Assembly: GCF_030499515.1 (NCBI RefSeq)
Contig: NZ_JASTWJ010000001.1
Span: 7,792,001-7,856,000 of the forward strand
Direction: 5' to 3'
DNA: 64,000 bases
Origin: Streptomyces sp. DT2A-34
GTDB lineage: Bacteria > Actinomycetota > Actinomycetes > Streptomycetales > Streptomycetaceae
Below the pieces are notes generated by a model that saw only the letters and a list, made by a program, of their open reading frames with translations, did not search any database and had not been told where the DNA came from. Within the stretch, counting starts at the first letter, position 1; every line of letters starts with the position of its first letter. Shown here piece after piece: positions 11,908-22,794 of the stretch. The position numbers were made by a program, and so were the translations under genes.

Positions 11908-12971
11908 CGGGACGTACTCCGCGGCTGAGCAGGTTGCGCCGGGCGATGCCCGAGTCGCGGGCCGGCCGGCCCGCCGAGGCCCGCGGCGCCAGGCCGCGCC
12001 GCCGCGGCGCCCAGCCCAAGGTCGTCGCCCTCGGCGGCGGCATGGGGCTGTCCGCCTCGCTCGCCGCGCTGCGCCGGATCACCGGCGACCTGACCGCCGT
12101 GGTCACCGTGGCCGACGACGGCGGCTCCAGCGGGCGCCTGCGCGACGAGCTGGGTGTGCTGCCGCCCGGTGACCTGCGCAAGGCGCTGGCCGCGCTGTGC
12201 GGCGACGACGACTGGGGCCAGACCTGGGCCCGCGTCATCCAGCACCGCTTCCACTCCCAGGGCGACCTGCACGACCACGCGGTCGGCAACCTGCTGATCG
12301 TCGCCCTGTGGGAGCAGCTCGGTGACCACGTCCAGGCCCTCGACCTGGTCGGCAAGCTGCTCGGCGCGCACGGGCGCGTGCTGCCCATGTCGGCCGTACC
12401 GCTGGAGCTCCAGGCCCTGGTCAAGGGGCACAACCCGGACCTGCCCGAGGCCGTCGACACGGTCCGTGGTCAGGCCAACGTCGCCCTCACCCCCGGCGAG
12501 GTGCAGTCGGTGCACGTCGTGCCGCACGACCCGCCCGCCGTCCCGGAGGCCGTCGCCGCCGTCCGGGACGCGGACTGGGTGGTGCTCGGCCCGGGCTCCT
12601 GGTTCTCCTCGGTCATCCCGCACCTGCTCGTGCCCGAACTCCTGGACGCCCTCACCGAGACGAAGGCGCGCCGGGTACTCTCCCTGAACCTCGCCCCGCA
12701 GCCGGGAGAAACCGAAGGCTTCTCACCGCAGCGTCATTTGGAGGTTTTGGGACGACACGCCCCTAAACTCGCCCTGGACGTGGTGCTGGCCGACGAGGCC
12801 GCCGTGCCGGACCGGGATGTGCTCACCGAGGCCGCCAAACGGCTCGGTGCCGCGGTCGAGCTGGCCCCGGTGGCCCGGACGGACGGGACGCCCCGGCACG
12901 ACCCGGAGCTGCTGGCCGCCGCGTACGACCGTATTTTTCGGATGCATGGAAGGATCGGCCCATGGCGATGA
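11904..12971 (+). CDS. yvcK: YvcK/CofD-like gluconeogenesis factor
   Basis: The 355-residue protein contains [20 protein letters not shown] (about residues 40-59), the nucleotide-binding glycine motif of the YvcK family, [14 protein letters not shown], and [21 protein letters not shown]. In Bacillus and mycobacteria YvcK (CuvA) binds UDP-sugars and links carbon metabolism to cell-wall synthesis. The first 38 residues are an Arg-rich extension. Start ATG 11904 overlaps the rapZ stop (ATGA) with GGGACGGGA just upstream; the 3' end overlaps whiA by 10 bases. From knowledge of S. coelicolor, a whiA promoter lies within this gene. Confidence 0.93.
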   Translation: MTGRTPRLSRLRRAMPESRAGRPAEARGARPRRRGAQPKVVALGGGMGLSASLAALRRITGDLTAVVTVADDGGSSGRLRDELGVLPPGDLRKALAALCGDDDWGQTWARVIQHRFHSQGDLHDHAVGNLLIVALWEQLGDHVQALDLVGKLLGAHGRVLPMSAVPLELQALVKGHNPDLPEAVDTVRGQANVALTPGEVQSVHVVPHDPPAVPEAVAAVRDADWVVLGPGSWFSSVIPHLLVPELLDALTETKARRVLSLNLAPQPGETEGFSPQRHLEVLGRHAPKLALDVVLADEAAVPDRDVLTEAAKRLGAAVELAPVARTDGTPRHDPELLAAAYDRIFRMHGRIGPWR

Positions 12972-13951
12972 CGGCAGCGGTGAAGGATGAGATTTCCCGG
13001 CTCCCCGTCACCCGGACCTGCTGCAGGAAGGCGGAGGTCTCCGCCATTCTGCGGTTCGCCGGCGGCCTCCACCTGGTGAGCGGGCGCATCGTGATCGAGG
13101 CGGAGCTGGACACCGCGATGGCGGCCAGACGGCTCAAGCGGGACATCCTGGAGATCTTCGGCCACAGCTCCGAGCTGATCGTGATGGCGCCGGGCGGGCT
13201 GCGTCGCGGTTCGCGCTACGTCGTGCGCGTGGTCGCGGGCGGTGACCAGCTGGCCCGCCAGACCGGCCTGGTCGACGGGCGCGGCCGACCGATCCGCGGC
13301 CTGCCCCCGCAGGTGGTGTCTGGGGCCACCTGTGACGCCGAGGCCGCCTGGCGCGGCGCCTTCCTGGCGCACGGTTCGCTCACCGAGCCCGGCCGCTCGT
13401 CCTCCCTGGAGGTGACCTGCCCGGGTCCCGAGGCCGCGCTCGCCCTGGTCGGCGCGGCCCGCCGGCTGTCGATCGCCGCCAAGGCCCGCGAGGTGCGCGG
13501 CGTGGACCGCGTGGTCGTCCGGGACGGCGACGCGATCGGCGCCCTGCTGACCCGGCTCGGCGCGCACGAGTCCGTGCTGGCCTGGGAGGAGCGCCGGATG
13601 CGCCGCGAGGTGCGCGCCACGGCGAACCGTCTCGCCAACTTCGACGACGCCAACCTCCGCCGCTCGGCGCGCGCGGCCGTCGCCGCCGGCGCTCGCGTCC
13701 AGCGCGCGCTGGAGATCCTCGGCGAGGAGGTCCCCGAGCACCTCGCTGCCGCCGGACGCCTGCGTATGGAGCACAAGCAGGCCTCGCTGGAGGAGTTGGG
13801 CGCGCTCGCCGACCCGCCGCTCACCAAGGACGCCGTCGCCGGCCGTATCCGCCGGCTGCTGGCCATGGCCGACAAGCGGGCCCAGGACCTCGGCATTCCG
13901 GGCACCGAGGCCAACCTCTCCGAGGAGTTGGCGGACAACCTCGTGGGATGA
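12962..13951 (+). CDS. whiA: Sporulation regulator WhiA
   Basis: WhiA acts with WhiB to switch aerial hyphae from growth to sporulation septation. The 329-residue protein matches Streptomyces WhiA throughout: an N-terminal degenerate LAGLIDADG homing-endonuclease-like domain ([18 protein letters not shown] ... [15 protein letters not shown]) and a C-terminal helix-turn-helix ([25 protein letters not shown]), the part that binds DNA. Its start lies within the yvcK 3' end, so translation is probably coupled. It ends the uvrC-rapZ-yvcK-whiA operon before a hairpin terminator. Confidence 0.98.
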   Translation: MAMTAAVKDEISRLPVTRTCCRKAEVSAILRFAGGLHLVSGRIVIEAELDTAMAARRLKRDILEIFGHSSELIVMAPGGLRRGSRYVVRVVAGGDQLARQTGLVDGRGRPIRGLPPQVVSGATCDAEAAWRGAFLAHGSLTEPGRSSSLEVTCPGPEAALALVGAARRLSIAAKAREVRGVDRVVVRDGDAIGALLTRLGAHESVLAWEERRMRREVRATANRLANFDDANLRRSARAAVAAGARVQRALEILGEEVPEHLAAAGRLRMEHKQASLEELGALADPPLTKDAVAGRIRRLLAMADKRAQDLGIPGTEANLSEELADNLVG

Positions 13952-13969
13952 TGTGAGGGGTCGTCAACA

Positions 13970-14011
13970 GACCGGCGCTGATGTCCGCTTGGGCATCGGC
14001 GCCGGTCTTTT
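13970..14011 (+). terminator. Terminator of the uvrC-whiA operon
   Basis: A 17-bp stem (13970-13986 with 13991-14007, two G-T wobbles) with a 4-base loop is followed by TTTTG, 19 bases after the whiA stop. Confidence 0.85.
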
Positions 14012-14102
14012 GTCAGTCTTTGCGGCACTCTTGACTGGGCCGTGAAGTGGCATGAGCCTGGCAGTCATTCGTCACTGTGGCGAAACACTGCTAGGGGGGT
14101 TC

Positions 14103-17057
14103 ATGAGACCCAGAGCGAGATCGATCCTCGCTGCCGGCGCGCTCCTGATAGGCGGAGCGAGTATCGCACCCATCGCCCAGGCGCAACCGGGAAGTTCACA
14201 AGAAACCGACCCGAACGAAGTGAAGGTCTTCCGCGCCGAGGTCACCAAGAAGCAGGTACCCCTGCTGCTGGCGGCCGGTCAGGACGGCCACGAACTCAGT
14301 GAGCAGGCGCCCGAGAAGGGCACGGCCACCGTCGAGGTCTACCTCACCGACGACCAGGCCAAGAAGCTCGAGAAGCAGGGCGTCGAGCTCACCGAGCACG
14401 ACCTCTCCGCCAAGGCCGAGGCTCGCACCGAGAAGGCCGCCGAGGGCGTGTACCGCCCGTACAGCGGCAGCGGGGGACTCAAGGAGGAGATCGTCCGGAC
14501 CGGGCAGGAGAACCCCGGCCTCACCAAGGTCGTCTCCATCGGCAAGACGATCAACGGCCAGGACATCCTGGCGCTCAAACTCACCAAGAACGCCAAGAAG
14601 ACCAAGGACGGCACCAAGCCCTCCGTCCTCTACGTGTCCAACCAGCACGCGCGCGAGTGGATCACACCGGAGATGACCCGGCGCCTGATGCACTACTACC
14701 TGGACAACTACAAGACCGACAAGCGCGTGAAGAAGATCGTCGACTCGACCGAGCTGTGGTTCGTCCTCTCGGCCAACCCCGACGGCTACGACTACACCTT
14801 CCAGGACTCCGGCAACCGCCTGTGGCGCAAGAACCTGCGCGACATCAACGGCGACGGTGCCATCAGCACCGGCGACGGCGTCGACCTCAACCGCAACTTC
14901 ACCTACAAGTGGGGCTACGACGACGAGGGTTCGTCCCCCAACCCCACCAGCGAGACCTACCGCGGCGCGTCCCCGGCCTCCGAGCCCGAGACCAAGGCGC
15001 TGGACGCCTTCGAGCGCCGTATCGGCTTCGACTACGGCATCAACTACCACTCCGCGGCCGAACTCATCCTCTACGGTGTCGGCTGGCAGGTCGCCACCGA
15101 CACCCCGGACGACGTCCTCTACGAGTCCCTCGCCGGCACGCCGGACAACCCCGCGGTCCCCGGCTACCACCCGCAGGTCTCCTCGGAGCTGTACACGACG
15201 AACGGCGAAGCCGACGGGCACGCCTCGAACGTCAACGGCATAGCGATGTTCACGCCCGAGATGTCGACCTGCCAGACCGCGTCGAACCTCGACCCGAACG
15301 ACCAGTGGAACGCGCGGGACTGCCAGTCGGTCTTCAACTTCCCGGACGACGAGAAGCTGATCCAGCAGGAGTTCGCCAAGAACGTCCCGTTCGCGCTCTC
15401 CGTCGCCGAGAGCGCCGCGCACCCCGACCGGCCGTCCTCCTCGGTCGGCCTGAGCGCCGCCGACTTCACCCCGGCGGCGTTCACCACGTCGTACTCCCGC
15501 GGCGCGGACCAGGAGGTCTCCGTCGTCGTACGCAAGTCCGTGCGCGACAAGGAGCTCAAGTACCGCGTCAACGGCGGCCGTACGGAGGACATGGCGCTCC
15601 GGCCCTGGAAGGGCGGCGAGACGTACGGCGGTGAGGACAACCTCTACTTCGACGAGTACCGGGCCAAGGTCGCGGACGGCGACCCGGGCGACAAGGTCGA
15701 GGTGTGGTTCACCGGCGAGACGAGGAGCGGGAAGCCCGTTTCCAGCGAGCACTTCACCTACACCTTGGCCGAACGGCCGCGCGCGGGCGTCCTCGTGGTC
15801 GCCGAGGAAGGCGCCACCGCCACGCACGCGCAGAAGTACGTCGACGCGCTCAAGGCCAACGGCCACCGGGCGATCGTCTGGGACGTCGCCACTCAGGGCG
15901 CGCCCGACGCGCTCGGCGTGCTGGGCCACTTCGACACCGTCGTCCACTACACAGGCACGAACGTCCCGGGCAACGCCACCCAACTCCAGTTGCGCGCCTA
16001 CCTCAACGAGGGCGGCAAGCTGATGGAGGCGGGCGAGCAGGCCGGCGGCGCCGTCGACCTCGGCGGCGGCACCCTGTCGGACGACTTCAGCCAGTACTAC
16101 CTGGGCGCCTACTCCCGTACGTCGCTCCCCGGGGCCACCGGCTTCACCGGCTCCGGCAAGTTCGGCGGGTTCATCGGAGCGCTCGGTGACGCGACCGGCA
16201 ACCCGCTCGACAAGGCCGGGAGCTACAGCGTCACCTCGGACGAACTCCCTGCCGACGACTACCCGCAGTTCGCGAGCGCGGGCGCCGGTCAGTTCGCCGG
16301 GATCGTCAACCCGTACGGGCCGTACGCCGGTTCCTCCATGGCGGCCGCCGTCCACACCGACGACGCCTACAAGCGGCTGACCAGGACCGTCGACCTCACC
16401 GGGGTGAGCGCGGCGCAGAAGCCGACCTTGCGCACCCAGCTGCTGTGGGACGTCGAGCCCGGCTACGACAACGTCCTGATCGAGGCCCACACCACAGGGG
16501 CCGAGGACTGGACGACACTCCCCGAGGCGGGCGGTGCCACCAGCACCACCGTGCCCGCGGACTGCGAGGCCGGGTTCTACGCGGGCGAGCACCCCTGGCT
16601 GAACCACTACCTCACCGTGGCGACGAGCGGGTGCACCGCGAGCGGCAGCAGCGGCCAGTGGAACGCCCTCACGGGCGCCTCCGCGGGCTGGAAGCAGGTC
16701 GAGTTCGACCTGAGCGCATACGCCGGGAAGTCGGTCGAGATCTCGATCGCCTACGTCACCGACCCGAGCACCGGAGGCCATGGCGTCCTCGCCGACGAGG
16801 CCTCGCTCGTCGTCGGCGGTACGGCGACCCAGACCGAGGGCTTCGAGACGTCGCTCGGCGCCTGGAGCGTGACCGGACCGCCCGCGGGCAGCCCGGCCGT
16901 GCTCAAGGACTGGGCGCGCACCGGGGCGCTGTTCCAGACCTATGGAGCGGTCACCACCGACGACACGGTGCTGCTGGGCTTCGGCCTGGAACATGTCACC
17001 GCGGCGGCCGACCGTACGGCGCTCATCGGAAAGGCCCTCTCCTCACTTGAGGACTGA
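14103..17057 (+). CDS. Secreted M14-family zinc carboxypeptidase
   Basis: This 984-residue exported peptidase removes C-terminal residues from extracellular peptides. It begins with a Sec signal peptide (MRPRARSILAAGALLIGGAS ending AQAQ at about 28). The catalytic domain (about 130-450) shows the zinc ligands NQHAREW (His182, Glu185) and INYHSAAE, and the catalytic Glu in FTPEMSTC. A propeptide-like region lies between. The C-terminal 500 residues contain an immune-inhibitor-A-like segment (LLWDVEPGYDNVLIEAHT, GFETSLGAW) that probably binds substrate or cell wall. I chose ATG 14103 because the signal peptide starts there and AGGGGGG precedes it; an in-frame ATG at 14052 would mask it. The gene is monocistronic, between two terminators. 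Confidence 0.93.
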   Translation: MRPRARSILAAGALLIGGASIAPIAQAQPGSSQETDPNEVKVFRAEVTKKQVPLLLAAGQDGHELSEQAPEKGTATVEVYLTDDQAKKLEKQGVELTEHDLSAKAEARTEKAAEGVYRPYSGSGGLKEEIVRTGQENPGLTKVVSIGKTINGQDILALKLTKNAKKTKDGTKPSVLYVSNQHAREWITPEMTRRLMHYYLDNYKTDKRVKKIVDSTELWFVLSANPDGYDYTFQDSGNRLWRKNLRDINGDGAISTGDGVDLNRNFTYKWGYDDEGSSPNPTSETYRGASPASEPETKALDAFERRIGFDYGINYHSAAELILYGVGWQVATDTPDDVLYESLAGTPDNPAVPGYHPQVSSELYTTNGEADGHASNVNGIAMFTPEMSTCQTASNLDPNDQWNARDCQSVFNFPDDEKLIQQEFAKNVPFALSVAESAAHPDRPSSSVGLSAADFTPAAFTTSYSRGADQEVSVVVRKSVRDKELKYRVNGGRTEDMALRPWKGGETYGGEDNLYFDEYRAKVADGDPGDKVEVWFTGETRSGKPVSSEHFTYTLAERPRAGVLVVAEEGATATHAQKYVDALKANGHRAIVWDVATQGAPDALGVLGHFDTVVHYTGTNVPGNATQLQLRAYLNEGGKLMEAGEQAGGAVDLGGGTLSDDFSQYYLGAYSRTSLPGATGFTGSGKFGGFIGALGDATGNPLDKAGSYSVTSDELPADDYPQFASAGAGQFAGIVNPYGPYAGSSMAAAVHTDDAYKRLTRTVDLTGVSAAQKPTLRTQLLWDVEPGYDNVLIEAHTTGAEDWTTLPEAGGATSTTVPADCEAGFYAGEHPWLNHYLTVATSGCTASGSSGQWNALTGASAGWKQVEFDLSAYAGKSVEISIAYVTDPSTGGHGVLADEASLVVGGTATQTEGFETSLGAWSVTGPPAGSPAVLKDWARTGALFQTYGAVTTDDTVLLGFGLEHVTAAADRTALIGKALSSLED

Positions 17058-17121
17058 CACGCCGAGGTCAACAGCGCGCAACGCGCCGTGATCAAATCGA
17101 GTGATCCGGGCTTCCGGGCCG

Positions 17122-17157
17122 GGCGGTCCGTACCCCTACTGGCGGGTACGGACCGCC
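17122..17157. terminator. Terminator after the carboxypeptidase gene
   Basis: A perfect 14-bp stem (GGCGGTCCGTACCC at 17122-17135, complement at 17144-17157) with an 8-base loop. The stretch from here to 17286 must hold the gap promoter; I cannot assign its elements. Confidence 0.8.
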
Positions 17158-17208
17158 GTGCCGTGTATGAGGCATCTGAATGTCACCACGGCGGCTTCAG
17201 AGAGGTAG

Positions 17209-18294
<1,086 letters not shown>

Positions 18295-18323
18295 TATCCA
18301 GAGCAGGCACATTGATGTGAAAG

Positions 18324-18363
18324 CAGGGCTCGGGCGGCGCAGGGACGCGCCGTCCGAGCCCTG
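18324..18363 (+). terminator. Hairpin between gap and pgk (terminator or attenuator)
   Basis: A 17-bp stem (18324-18340 with 18347-18363, one G-T wobble) and 6-base loop lie 30 bases after gap and 76 bases before pgk. It would reduce read-through, so gap can be expressed at a higher level than pgk-tpiA, or pgk has its own promoter. Confidence 0.75.
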
Positions 18364-18438
18364 ACTCACGTGCAGATCAGACCTGTTGGATCACGAGCGT
18401 TTCCGAGCGATCACGAGCCCTTCTCAGGAGCCCCCTTC

Positions 18439-19650
18439 ATGAAGACGATCGACGAACTTCTCTCCGAAGGCGTCGCCGGCAAGCGGGTCTTCGTCCGCGC
18501 CGACCTGAACGTGCCGCTGGACGGCACCACGATCACCGACGACGGCCGTATCCGCGCCGTCCTGCCCACCGTCAAGGCGCTGGCGGAGGCGGGTGCCCGC
18601 GTGGTCGTCGCCTCCCACCTGGGCCGCCCCAAGGGCGCCCCGGACCCGGCCTTCTCCCTCGCGCCCGCCGCCGCGCGCCTGGGTGAACTCCTCGGCGCCG
18701 ACGTGGCGTTCGCGACCGACACGGTCGGCGAGTCCGCCCAGGCCACCGTGGCGGGCCTCGCCGACGGCCAGGTCGCGGTCGTCGAGAACCTCCGCTTCAA
18801 CGCCGGTGAGACGAGCAAGGACGACGCCGAGCGTGGCGCGTTCGCCGACCAGCTCGCCGCCCTCGTCGACGTCTACGTCGGTGACGGCTTCGGCGCGGTG
18901 CACCGGGGGCACGCGTCCGTGTTCGACCTCCCGGCCCGCCTGCCGCACTACGCCGGCCACCTCATCGCCACCGAGGTCGCCGTCCTGAAGAAGCTCACTG
19001 ATGACGTCAAGCGGCCCTACGTCGTCGCGCTCGGCGGCGCCAAGGTCTCCGACAAGCTCGCCGTCATCGACCAGCTGCTCGCCAAGGCCGACCGGCTGCT
19101 CATCGGCGGCGGCATGGCGTACACCTTCCTCAAGGCCAAGGGCTACGAGGTCGGCATCTCCCTGCTCCAGGCGGACCAGATCCCGGCCGTCACCGAGTAC
19201 ATGGAGCGCGCCGAGAAGAACGGCGTCGAGATCGTCCTGCCGGTCGACGTCCTGGTCTCCACCGAGTTCCCGGACCTGAAGACCAAGGCCCCGGCCAACC
19301 CCACGACCGTCGCCGCGGACGCCATCCCCGCCGACCAGGAGGGCCTGGACATCGGTCCGGAGACCCGCAAGCTGTACGCCTCGAAGCTCGCCGACGCCGC
19401 CACCGTCTTCTGGAACGGCCCCATGGGCGTCTTCGAGCACCCCGACTACGCCGAGGGCACCAAGGCGGTCGCCCAGGCCCTCGTCGAGTCCAAGGGCTTC
19501 ACCGTCGTCGGCGGCGGCGACTCCGCCGCGGCCGTGCGCACCCTGGGCTTCGACGAGAACGCATTCGGCCACATCTCGACCGGTGGCGGCGCCTCCCTCG
19601 AATACCTCGAGGGCAAGACGCTCCCCGGCCTCGCCGCACTGGAGGACTGA
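18439..19650 (+). CDS. pgk: Phosphoglycerate kinase
   Basis: This 403-residue enzyme transfers the acyl phosphate of 1,3-bisphosphoglycerate to ADP. It starts [27 protein letters not shown] (PGK signature with the substrate-binding Arg), has ASHLGRPKG, and the C-terminal ATP-binding [12 protein letters not shown] and [15 protein letters not shown]. Start ATG 18439 with CAGGAG 8 bases upstream; an in-frame upstream start at 18370 would lie in the hairpin region and is less likely. tpiA follows 5 bases later. Confidence 0.98.
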   Translation: MKTIDELLSEGVAGKRVFVRADLNVPLDGTTITDDGRIRAVLPTVKALAEAGARVVVASHLGRPKGAPDPAFSLAPAAARLGELLGADVAFATDTVGESAQATVAGLADGQVAVVENLRFNAGETSKDDAERGAFADQLAALVDVYVGDGFGAVHRGHASVFDLPARLPHYAGHLIATEVAVLKKLTDDVKRPYVVALGGAKVSDKLAVIDQLLAKADRLLIGGGMAYTFLKAKGYEVGISLLQADQIPAVTEYMERAEKNGVEIVLPVDVLVSTEFPDLKTKAPANPTTVAADAIPADQEGLDIGPETRKLYASKLADAATVFWNGPMGVFEHPDYAEGTKAVAQALVESKGFTVVGGGDSAAAVRTLGFDENAFGHISTGGGASLEYLEGKTLPGLAALED

Positions 19651-19655
19651 CCTAC

Positions 19656-20432
19656 ATGAGCACGCGCACGCCGCTGATGGCGGGCAACTGGAAGATGAAC
19701 CTCAACCACCTCGAGGCCATCGCCCACGTCCAGAAGCTCGCCTTCGCCCTGGCCGACAAGGACTACGAGGCCGTCGAGGTCGCCGTCCTGCCGCCCTTCA
19801 CCGACCTGCGCTCCGTGCAGACCCTGGTCGACGGCGACAAGCTGAAGATCAAGTACGGCGCCCAGGACATCTCGGCCCAGGACTCCGGCGCCTACACCGG
19901 CGAGATCTCCGGCTCGATGCTGGCCAAGCTGAAGTGCACGTACGTGGCGATCGGCCACTCCGAGCGCCGCCAGTACCACGCCGAGACCGACGAGATCGTC
20001 AACGCCAAGGTCAAGGCCGCCTACAAGCACGGCCTCACCCCGATCATGTGCGTCGGCGAGGAGCTGGAGGTCCGCGAGGCCGGCAACGCCGTCCCGCACA
20101 CCCTCGCCCAGGTCGAGGGCGGTCTGAAGGACCTCCCGGCCGAGCAGGCCGAGACCATCGTCATCGCCTACGAGCCCGTCTGGGCCATCGGCACCGGCAA
20201 GGTCTGCGGCGCCGAGGACGCCCAGGAGGTCTGCGCCGCCATCCGCGGCAAGCTCGCCGACCTGTACACGCAGGAGCTGGCCGACAAGGTCCGCATCCAG
20301 TACGGCGGCTCCGTGAAGTCCGGCAACGTCGCCGAGATCATGGCGCAGGCCGACATCGACGGTGCCCTGGTCGGCGGCGCCTCGCTGGACGCCGACGAGT
20401 TCGTCAAGATCGTGCGGTTCCGCGACCAGTGA
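19656..20432 (+). CDS. tpiA: Triosephosphate isomerase
   Basis: This 258-residue TIM-barrel enzyme interconverts dihydroxyacetone phosphate and glyceraldehyde 3-phosphate. The N-terminal [10 protein letters not shown] holds the catalytic Lys, [10 protein letters not shown] the electrophilic His, and [12 protein letters not shown] the catalytic Glu with the flexible loop; [11 protein letters not shown] binds phosphate. Its ribosome-binding site GGAGGA is inside the last codons of pgk, so the two are coupled. Confidence 0.98.
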   Translation: MSTRTPLMAGNWKMNLNHLEAIAHVQKLAFALADKDYEAVEVAVLPPFTDLRSVQTLVDGDKLKIKYGAQDISAQDSGAYTGEISGSMLAKLKCTYVAIGHSERRQYHAETDEIVNAKVKAAYKHGLTPIMCVGEELEVREAGNAVPHTLAQVEGGLKDLPAEQAETIVIAYEPVWAIGTGKVCGAEDAQEVCAAIRGKLADLYTQELADKVRIQYGGSVKSGNVAEIMAQADIDGALVGGASLDADEFVKIVRFRDQ

Positions 20433-20554
20433 GTATGCGGTAACGGCGATTCGTCGTACCCTTGCGGGGGTCGGGGCTTGAAAGGTGAGCATGAGGCTCA
20501 CGAAAAGGGCTTCGACCCCCGTCGTCATCCGAATCCGAGGAAGTTGGTCCAGCC

Positions 20555-20791
20555 GTGGTTTTGGGGTTCTCGATCGCCCTGATCGTCTTCAGCCTGCTGA
20601 TGATGCTGCTGGTGCTGATGCACAAGGGCAAGGGCGGCGGCCTCTCCGACATGTTCGGTGGCGGCATGCAGTCGTCCGTCGGCGGCTCCTCGGTCGCCGA
20701 GCGCAACCTCGACCGGATCACCATCGTGGTCGGTCTCCTGTGGTTCGCGTGCATTGTCGTGCTCGGCATCCTGATGAAGATGAACAACTGA
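20555..20791 (+). CDS. secG: Preprotein translocase subunit SecG
   Basis: This 78-residue inner-membrane protein has two hydrophobic helices (residues about 2-22, VLGFSIALIVFSLLMMLLVL, and about 55-74, ITIVVGLLWFACIVVLGIL) separated by a Gly/Ser-rich loop, the SecG layout. It assists SecYE in protein export. GTG 20555 is preceded by GAGGAAG. From memory, secG follows tpiA in actinobacteria, as here. Confidence 0.95.
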   Translation: MVLGFSIALIVFSLLMMLLVLMHKGKGGGLSDMFGGGMQSSVGGSSVAERNLDRITIVVGLLWFACIVVLGILMKMNN

Positions 20792-20808
20792 CCGGCACGC
20801 ACATTCCG

Positions 20809-20922
20809 TACGTAAGGCCCCATGTTCGGTACGCGCAGCTGAGCGCGGCCTATCATGGGGCTTGCGTCTTGGTGTGGGGGCTATGTAACTCCAATCACTG
20901 GACGCGCGTTGGGCCTTACGTA
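20809..20922 (+). promoter_or_regulatory. Leader with competing inverted repeats upstream of the RbpA-family gene
   Basis: TACGTAAGGCCC (20809-20820) is a perfect 12-bp inverted repeat of GGGCCTTACGTA (20911-20922). The overlapping GCCCCATG (20817-20824) is also complementary to CATGGGGC (20854-20861). The first arm therefore cannot pair with both partners at once. A further 8-bp hairpin (GCGAAGCG 20939-20946 with CGCTTCGC 20958-20965) lies closer to the gene. It could be a regulatory leader, or the 5' pair could simply end secG transcription. Confidence 0.5.
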
Positions 20923-20992
20923 GACTGAGGCGCTCGCAGCGAAGCGAAACGCCGACTCGCTTCGCGGCACCATCACGCAGGGAGTTACGACC

Positions 20993-21328
20993 GTGGCAAG
21001 TGGCAACGCGATCCGAGGAAGCCGGGTCGGGGCGGGGCCGATGGGCGAGGCCGAGCGGGGCGAGTCCGCGCCCCGGCTGCGCATCTCCTTCTGGTGCTCC
21101 AACGGGCATGAGACGCAGCCCAGCTTCGCCAGCGACGCGCAGGTTCCCGAAACCTGGGACTGCCCGCGCTGCGGCTTTCCCGCCGGACAGGACCGGGACA
21201 ACCCGCCGGACCCGCCGCGCACCGAGCCCTACAAGACGCACCTGGCGTATGTACGGGAGCGGCGCAGCGACGCGGACGGCGAGGCGATCCTCGCCGAGGC
21301 GCTCGCCAAACTGCGGGGCGAGATCTAG
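20993..21328 (+). CDS. RbpA-family RNA polymerase-binding protein (paralogue type)
   Basis: This 111-residue protein begins ASGNAIRGSRVGAGPMGEAERGE and continues with the RbpA core: FWCSNGHETQPSF ... VPETWDCPRCGFPAG (zinc-type CxxGH/CxxC) and EPYKTHLAYVRERRSDADGE ... LAKLRG, the sigma-interaction helix. RbpA binds RNA polymerase and principal sigma factors and stabilises the open complex. Streptomyces carry the essential RbpA and a shorter paralogue (called RbpB in S. coelicolor, from memory); the ASGNAIRGSR start and the location next to secG fit the latter. GTG 20993 with GGGAG about 9 bases upstream. A terminator follows. Confidence 0.88.
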   Translation: MASGNAIRGSRVGAGPMGEAERGESAPRLRISFWCSNGHETQPSFASDAQVPETWDCPRCGFPAGQDRDNPPDPPRTEPYKTHLAYVRERRSDADGEAILAEALAKLRGEI

Positions 21329-21335
21329 GAGTTGA

Positions 21336-21372
21336 GGACCGGCCGGGCACCTACGGGGTGCCTGGCCGGACC
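21336..21372 (+). terminator. Terminator after the RbpA-family gene
   Basis: 16-bp arms (21336-21351 with 21357-21372, two mismatches) with a 5-base loop begin 8 bases after the stop. Confidence 0.8.
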
Positions 21373-21473
21373 TGTATGAAGCTCCGGCGGACTCCCGCTC
21401 CGAGGCCGATTGTCAGTGGCGCCCTCTACGGTTTGTGTATCGATCTTCCGCATCGATGGACCGAGGGGGAGTT

Positions 21474-22742
21474 GTGGCGACGGCTGAGACAGCGGGTGCG
21501 CTTGCGCCCGCGTGGCGCGGCGGGTTCGGGCGGTTGTGGACCGCTGCCGTGGTCTCGCGGTTCGGAGACGCGCTGCGTACGACCGCGCTGCCCCTGCTCG
21601 CCGTGCAGCTCACGGACGATCCCCTGGTCATCGCCTCGGTCACCGCCTGCGGCTATGTCCCCTGGCTGCTCTTCGGGCTGCTCGGCGGGGCCGTCGCGGA
21701 CCGGGTGGACCAGCGGCGCGCGATGTGGGCGGTCGATCTCGTACGAGGGCTGCTCGTCACCGGGTTCGCGCTCGCCGTCGGACTCGGACACGCGTCGATC
21801 CCGTTGCTGCTGGTGCTCGCCTTCTCCCTGACGACACTCCAGACGCTGTTCGACAACGCGGCCACGGCCCTTCTGCCCTCCCTGGTGGACCGCGAGGCCC
21901 TGGGCGGTGCCAACGCCCGGCTGATGACAGGCCAGCAACTCGCGGGTGGACTGCTGGCGGGCCCTTTCGTGCCACTGCTGCTGACGGTCGGCGCCGCGAT
22001 GCCCTTCGTGGCCGACGCGAGTACCTATCTGCTGGCCGCTGTCCTGGTGGCGTCCCTGCGCATACGACCGCCCGAGCGGAAACCACGCCCGGCGGGCAGC
22101 ACGCTGCGCGCCGAGATCGGCGACGGGTTGCGCACACTCTGGCGCGATCGGGCGCTGCGGGCGGTCTGCGTGGCCACGCTGCTGTGCAACATCGGTATGG
22201 GCGCCCTGATCGCCACGCTGGTACTGCATGTGACGCGTTGGCTGCAAGGGGGCCACGCGGCGTACGCGGCGGCGATGACCGCCTACGCGGCCGGCAGCCT
22301 GGTCGGCGGCTTCGTGGCCCAGCGGATCGCGCGCAGGACCGGACGGGTGCGGGCACTGCTGCTGGCCGGGACCGTCCAGACGTCGTCGCTGCTGCTCGCG
22401 GGCACCGTCCGCCACCTGGCGGCCCTCCTGGTGGCCATGGCGTTGCTCGGCGCCATGGCCATGGTGTGGAACGTCAACCAGGTCACGCTCATGCAGCAGC
22501 GCAGCCCCGAGTCCATGGTGGGCCGCATCGCCTCGGCCTTTCGTACGGCCTCGACGTCCGGCGCCCCGATCGGGGCCCTGCTCGGCGGTGCCGTGGCGGG
22601 GACGTTCGGGCTGAACGGACCGGCGCTGCTGGCCGCCGTACTCTTCGCCCTCGCCGTCACCTCGTTGATACCGGCGCGCAAGCCGGACGTACCTGTTGTT
22701 GCGCCGGACGACGACGCCACGACGGCTCACGCCTCGCGCTGA
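21474..22742 (+). CDS. MFS efflux transporter
   Basis: This 422-residue membrane protein has about 12 hydrophobic segments. The MFS loop 2-3 motif reads [15 protein letters not shown] (near residue 70) and its second-half equivalent is less conserved. It resembles the MFS_3/enterobactin-exporter group of drug efflux proteins (start [23 protein letters not shown]). The substrate is unknown. I chose GTG 21474 because GAGGGG sits 5 bases upstream; ATG 21456 or GTG 21435 would add up to 13 residues. It is monocistronic and reads towards pgi. Confidence 0.88.
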   Translation: MATAETAGALAPAWRGGFGRLWTAAVVSRFGDALRTTALPLLAVQLTDDPLVIASVTACGYVPWLLFGLLGGAVADRVDQRRAMWAVDLVRGLLVTGFALAVGLGHASIPLLLVLAFSLTTLQTLFDNAATALLPSLVDREALGGANARLMTGQQLAGGLLAGPFVPLLLTVGAAMPFVADASTYLLAAVLVASLRIRPPERKPRPAGSTLRAEIGDGLRTLWRDRALRAVCVATLLCNIGMGALIATLVLHVTRWLQGGHAAYAAAMTAYAAGSLVGGFVAQRIARRTGRVRALLLAGTVQTSSLLLAGTVRHLAALLVAMALLGAMAMVWNVNQVTLMQQRSPESMVGRIASAFRTASTSGAPIGALLGGAVAGTFGLNGPALLAAVLFALAVTSLIPARKPDVPVVAPDDDATTAHASR

Positions 22743-22794
22743 TCAATTAGGTTGGAACCGCTGGGACAGGCACGAAAGAAGGCTGAAGTCGGAC

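Noticed and set aside
14196..16994. Gene opposite the M14 carboxypeptidase
   Set aside because: A 932-codon minus-strand frame without recognisable motifs, start signal or ribosome-binding site; a shadow of GC-rich codons.
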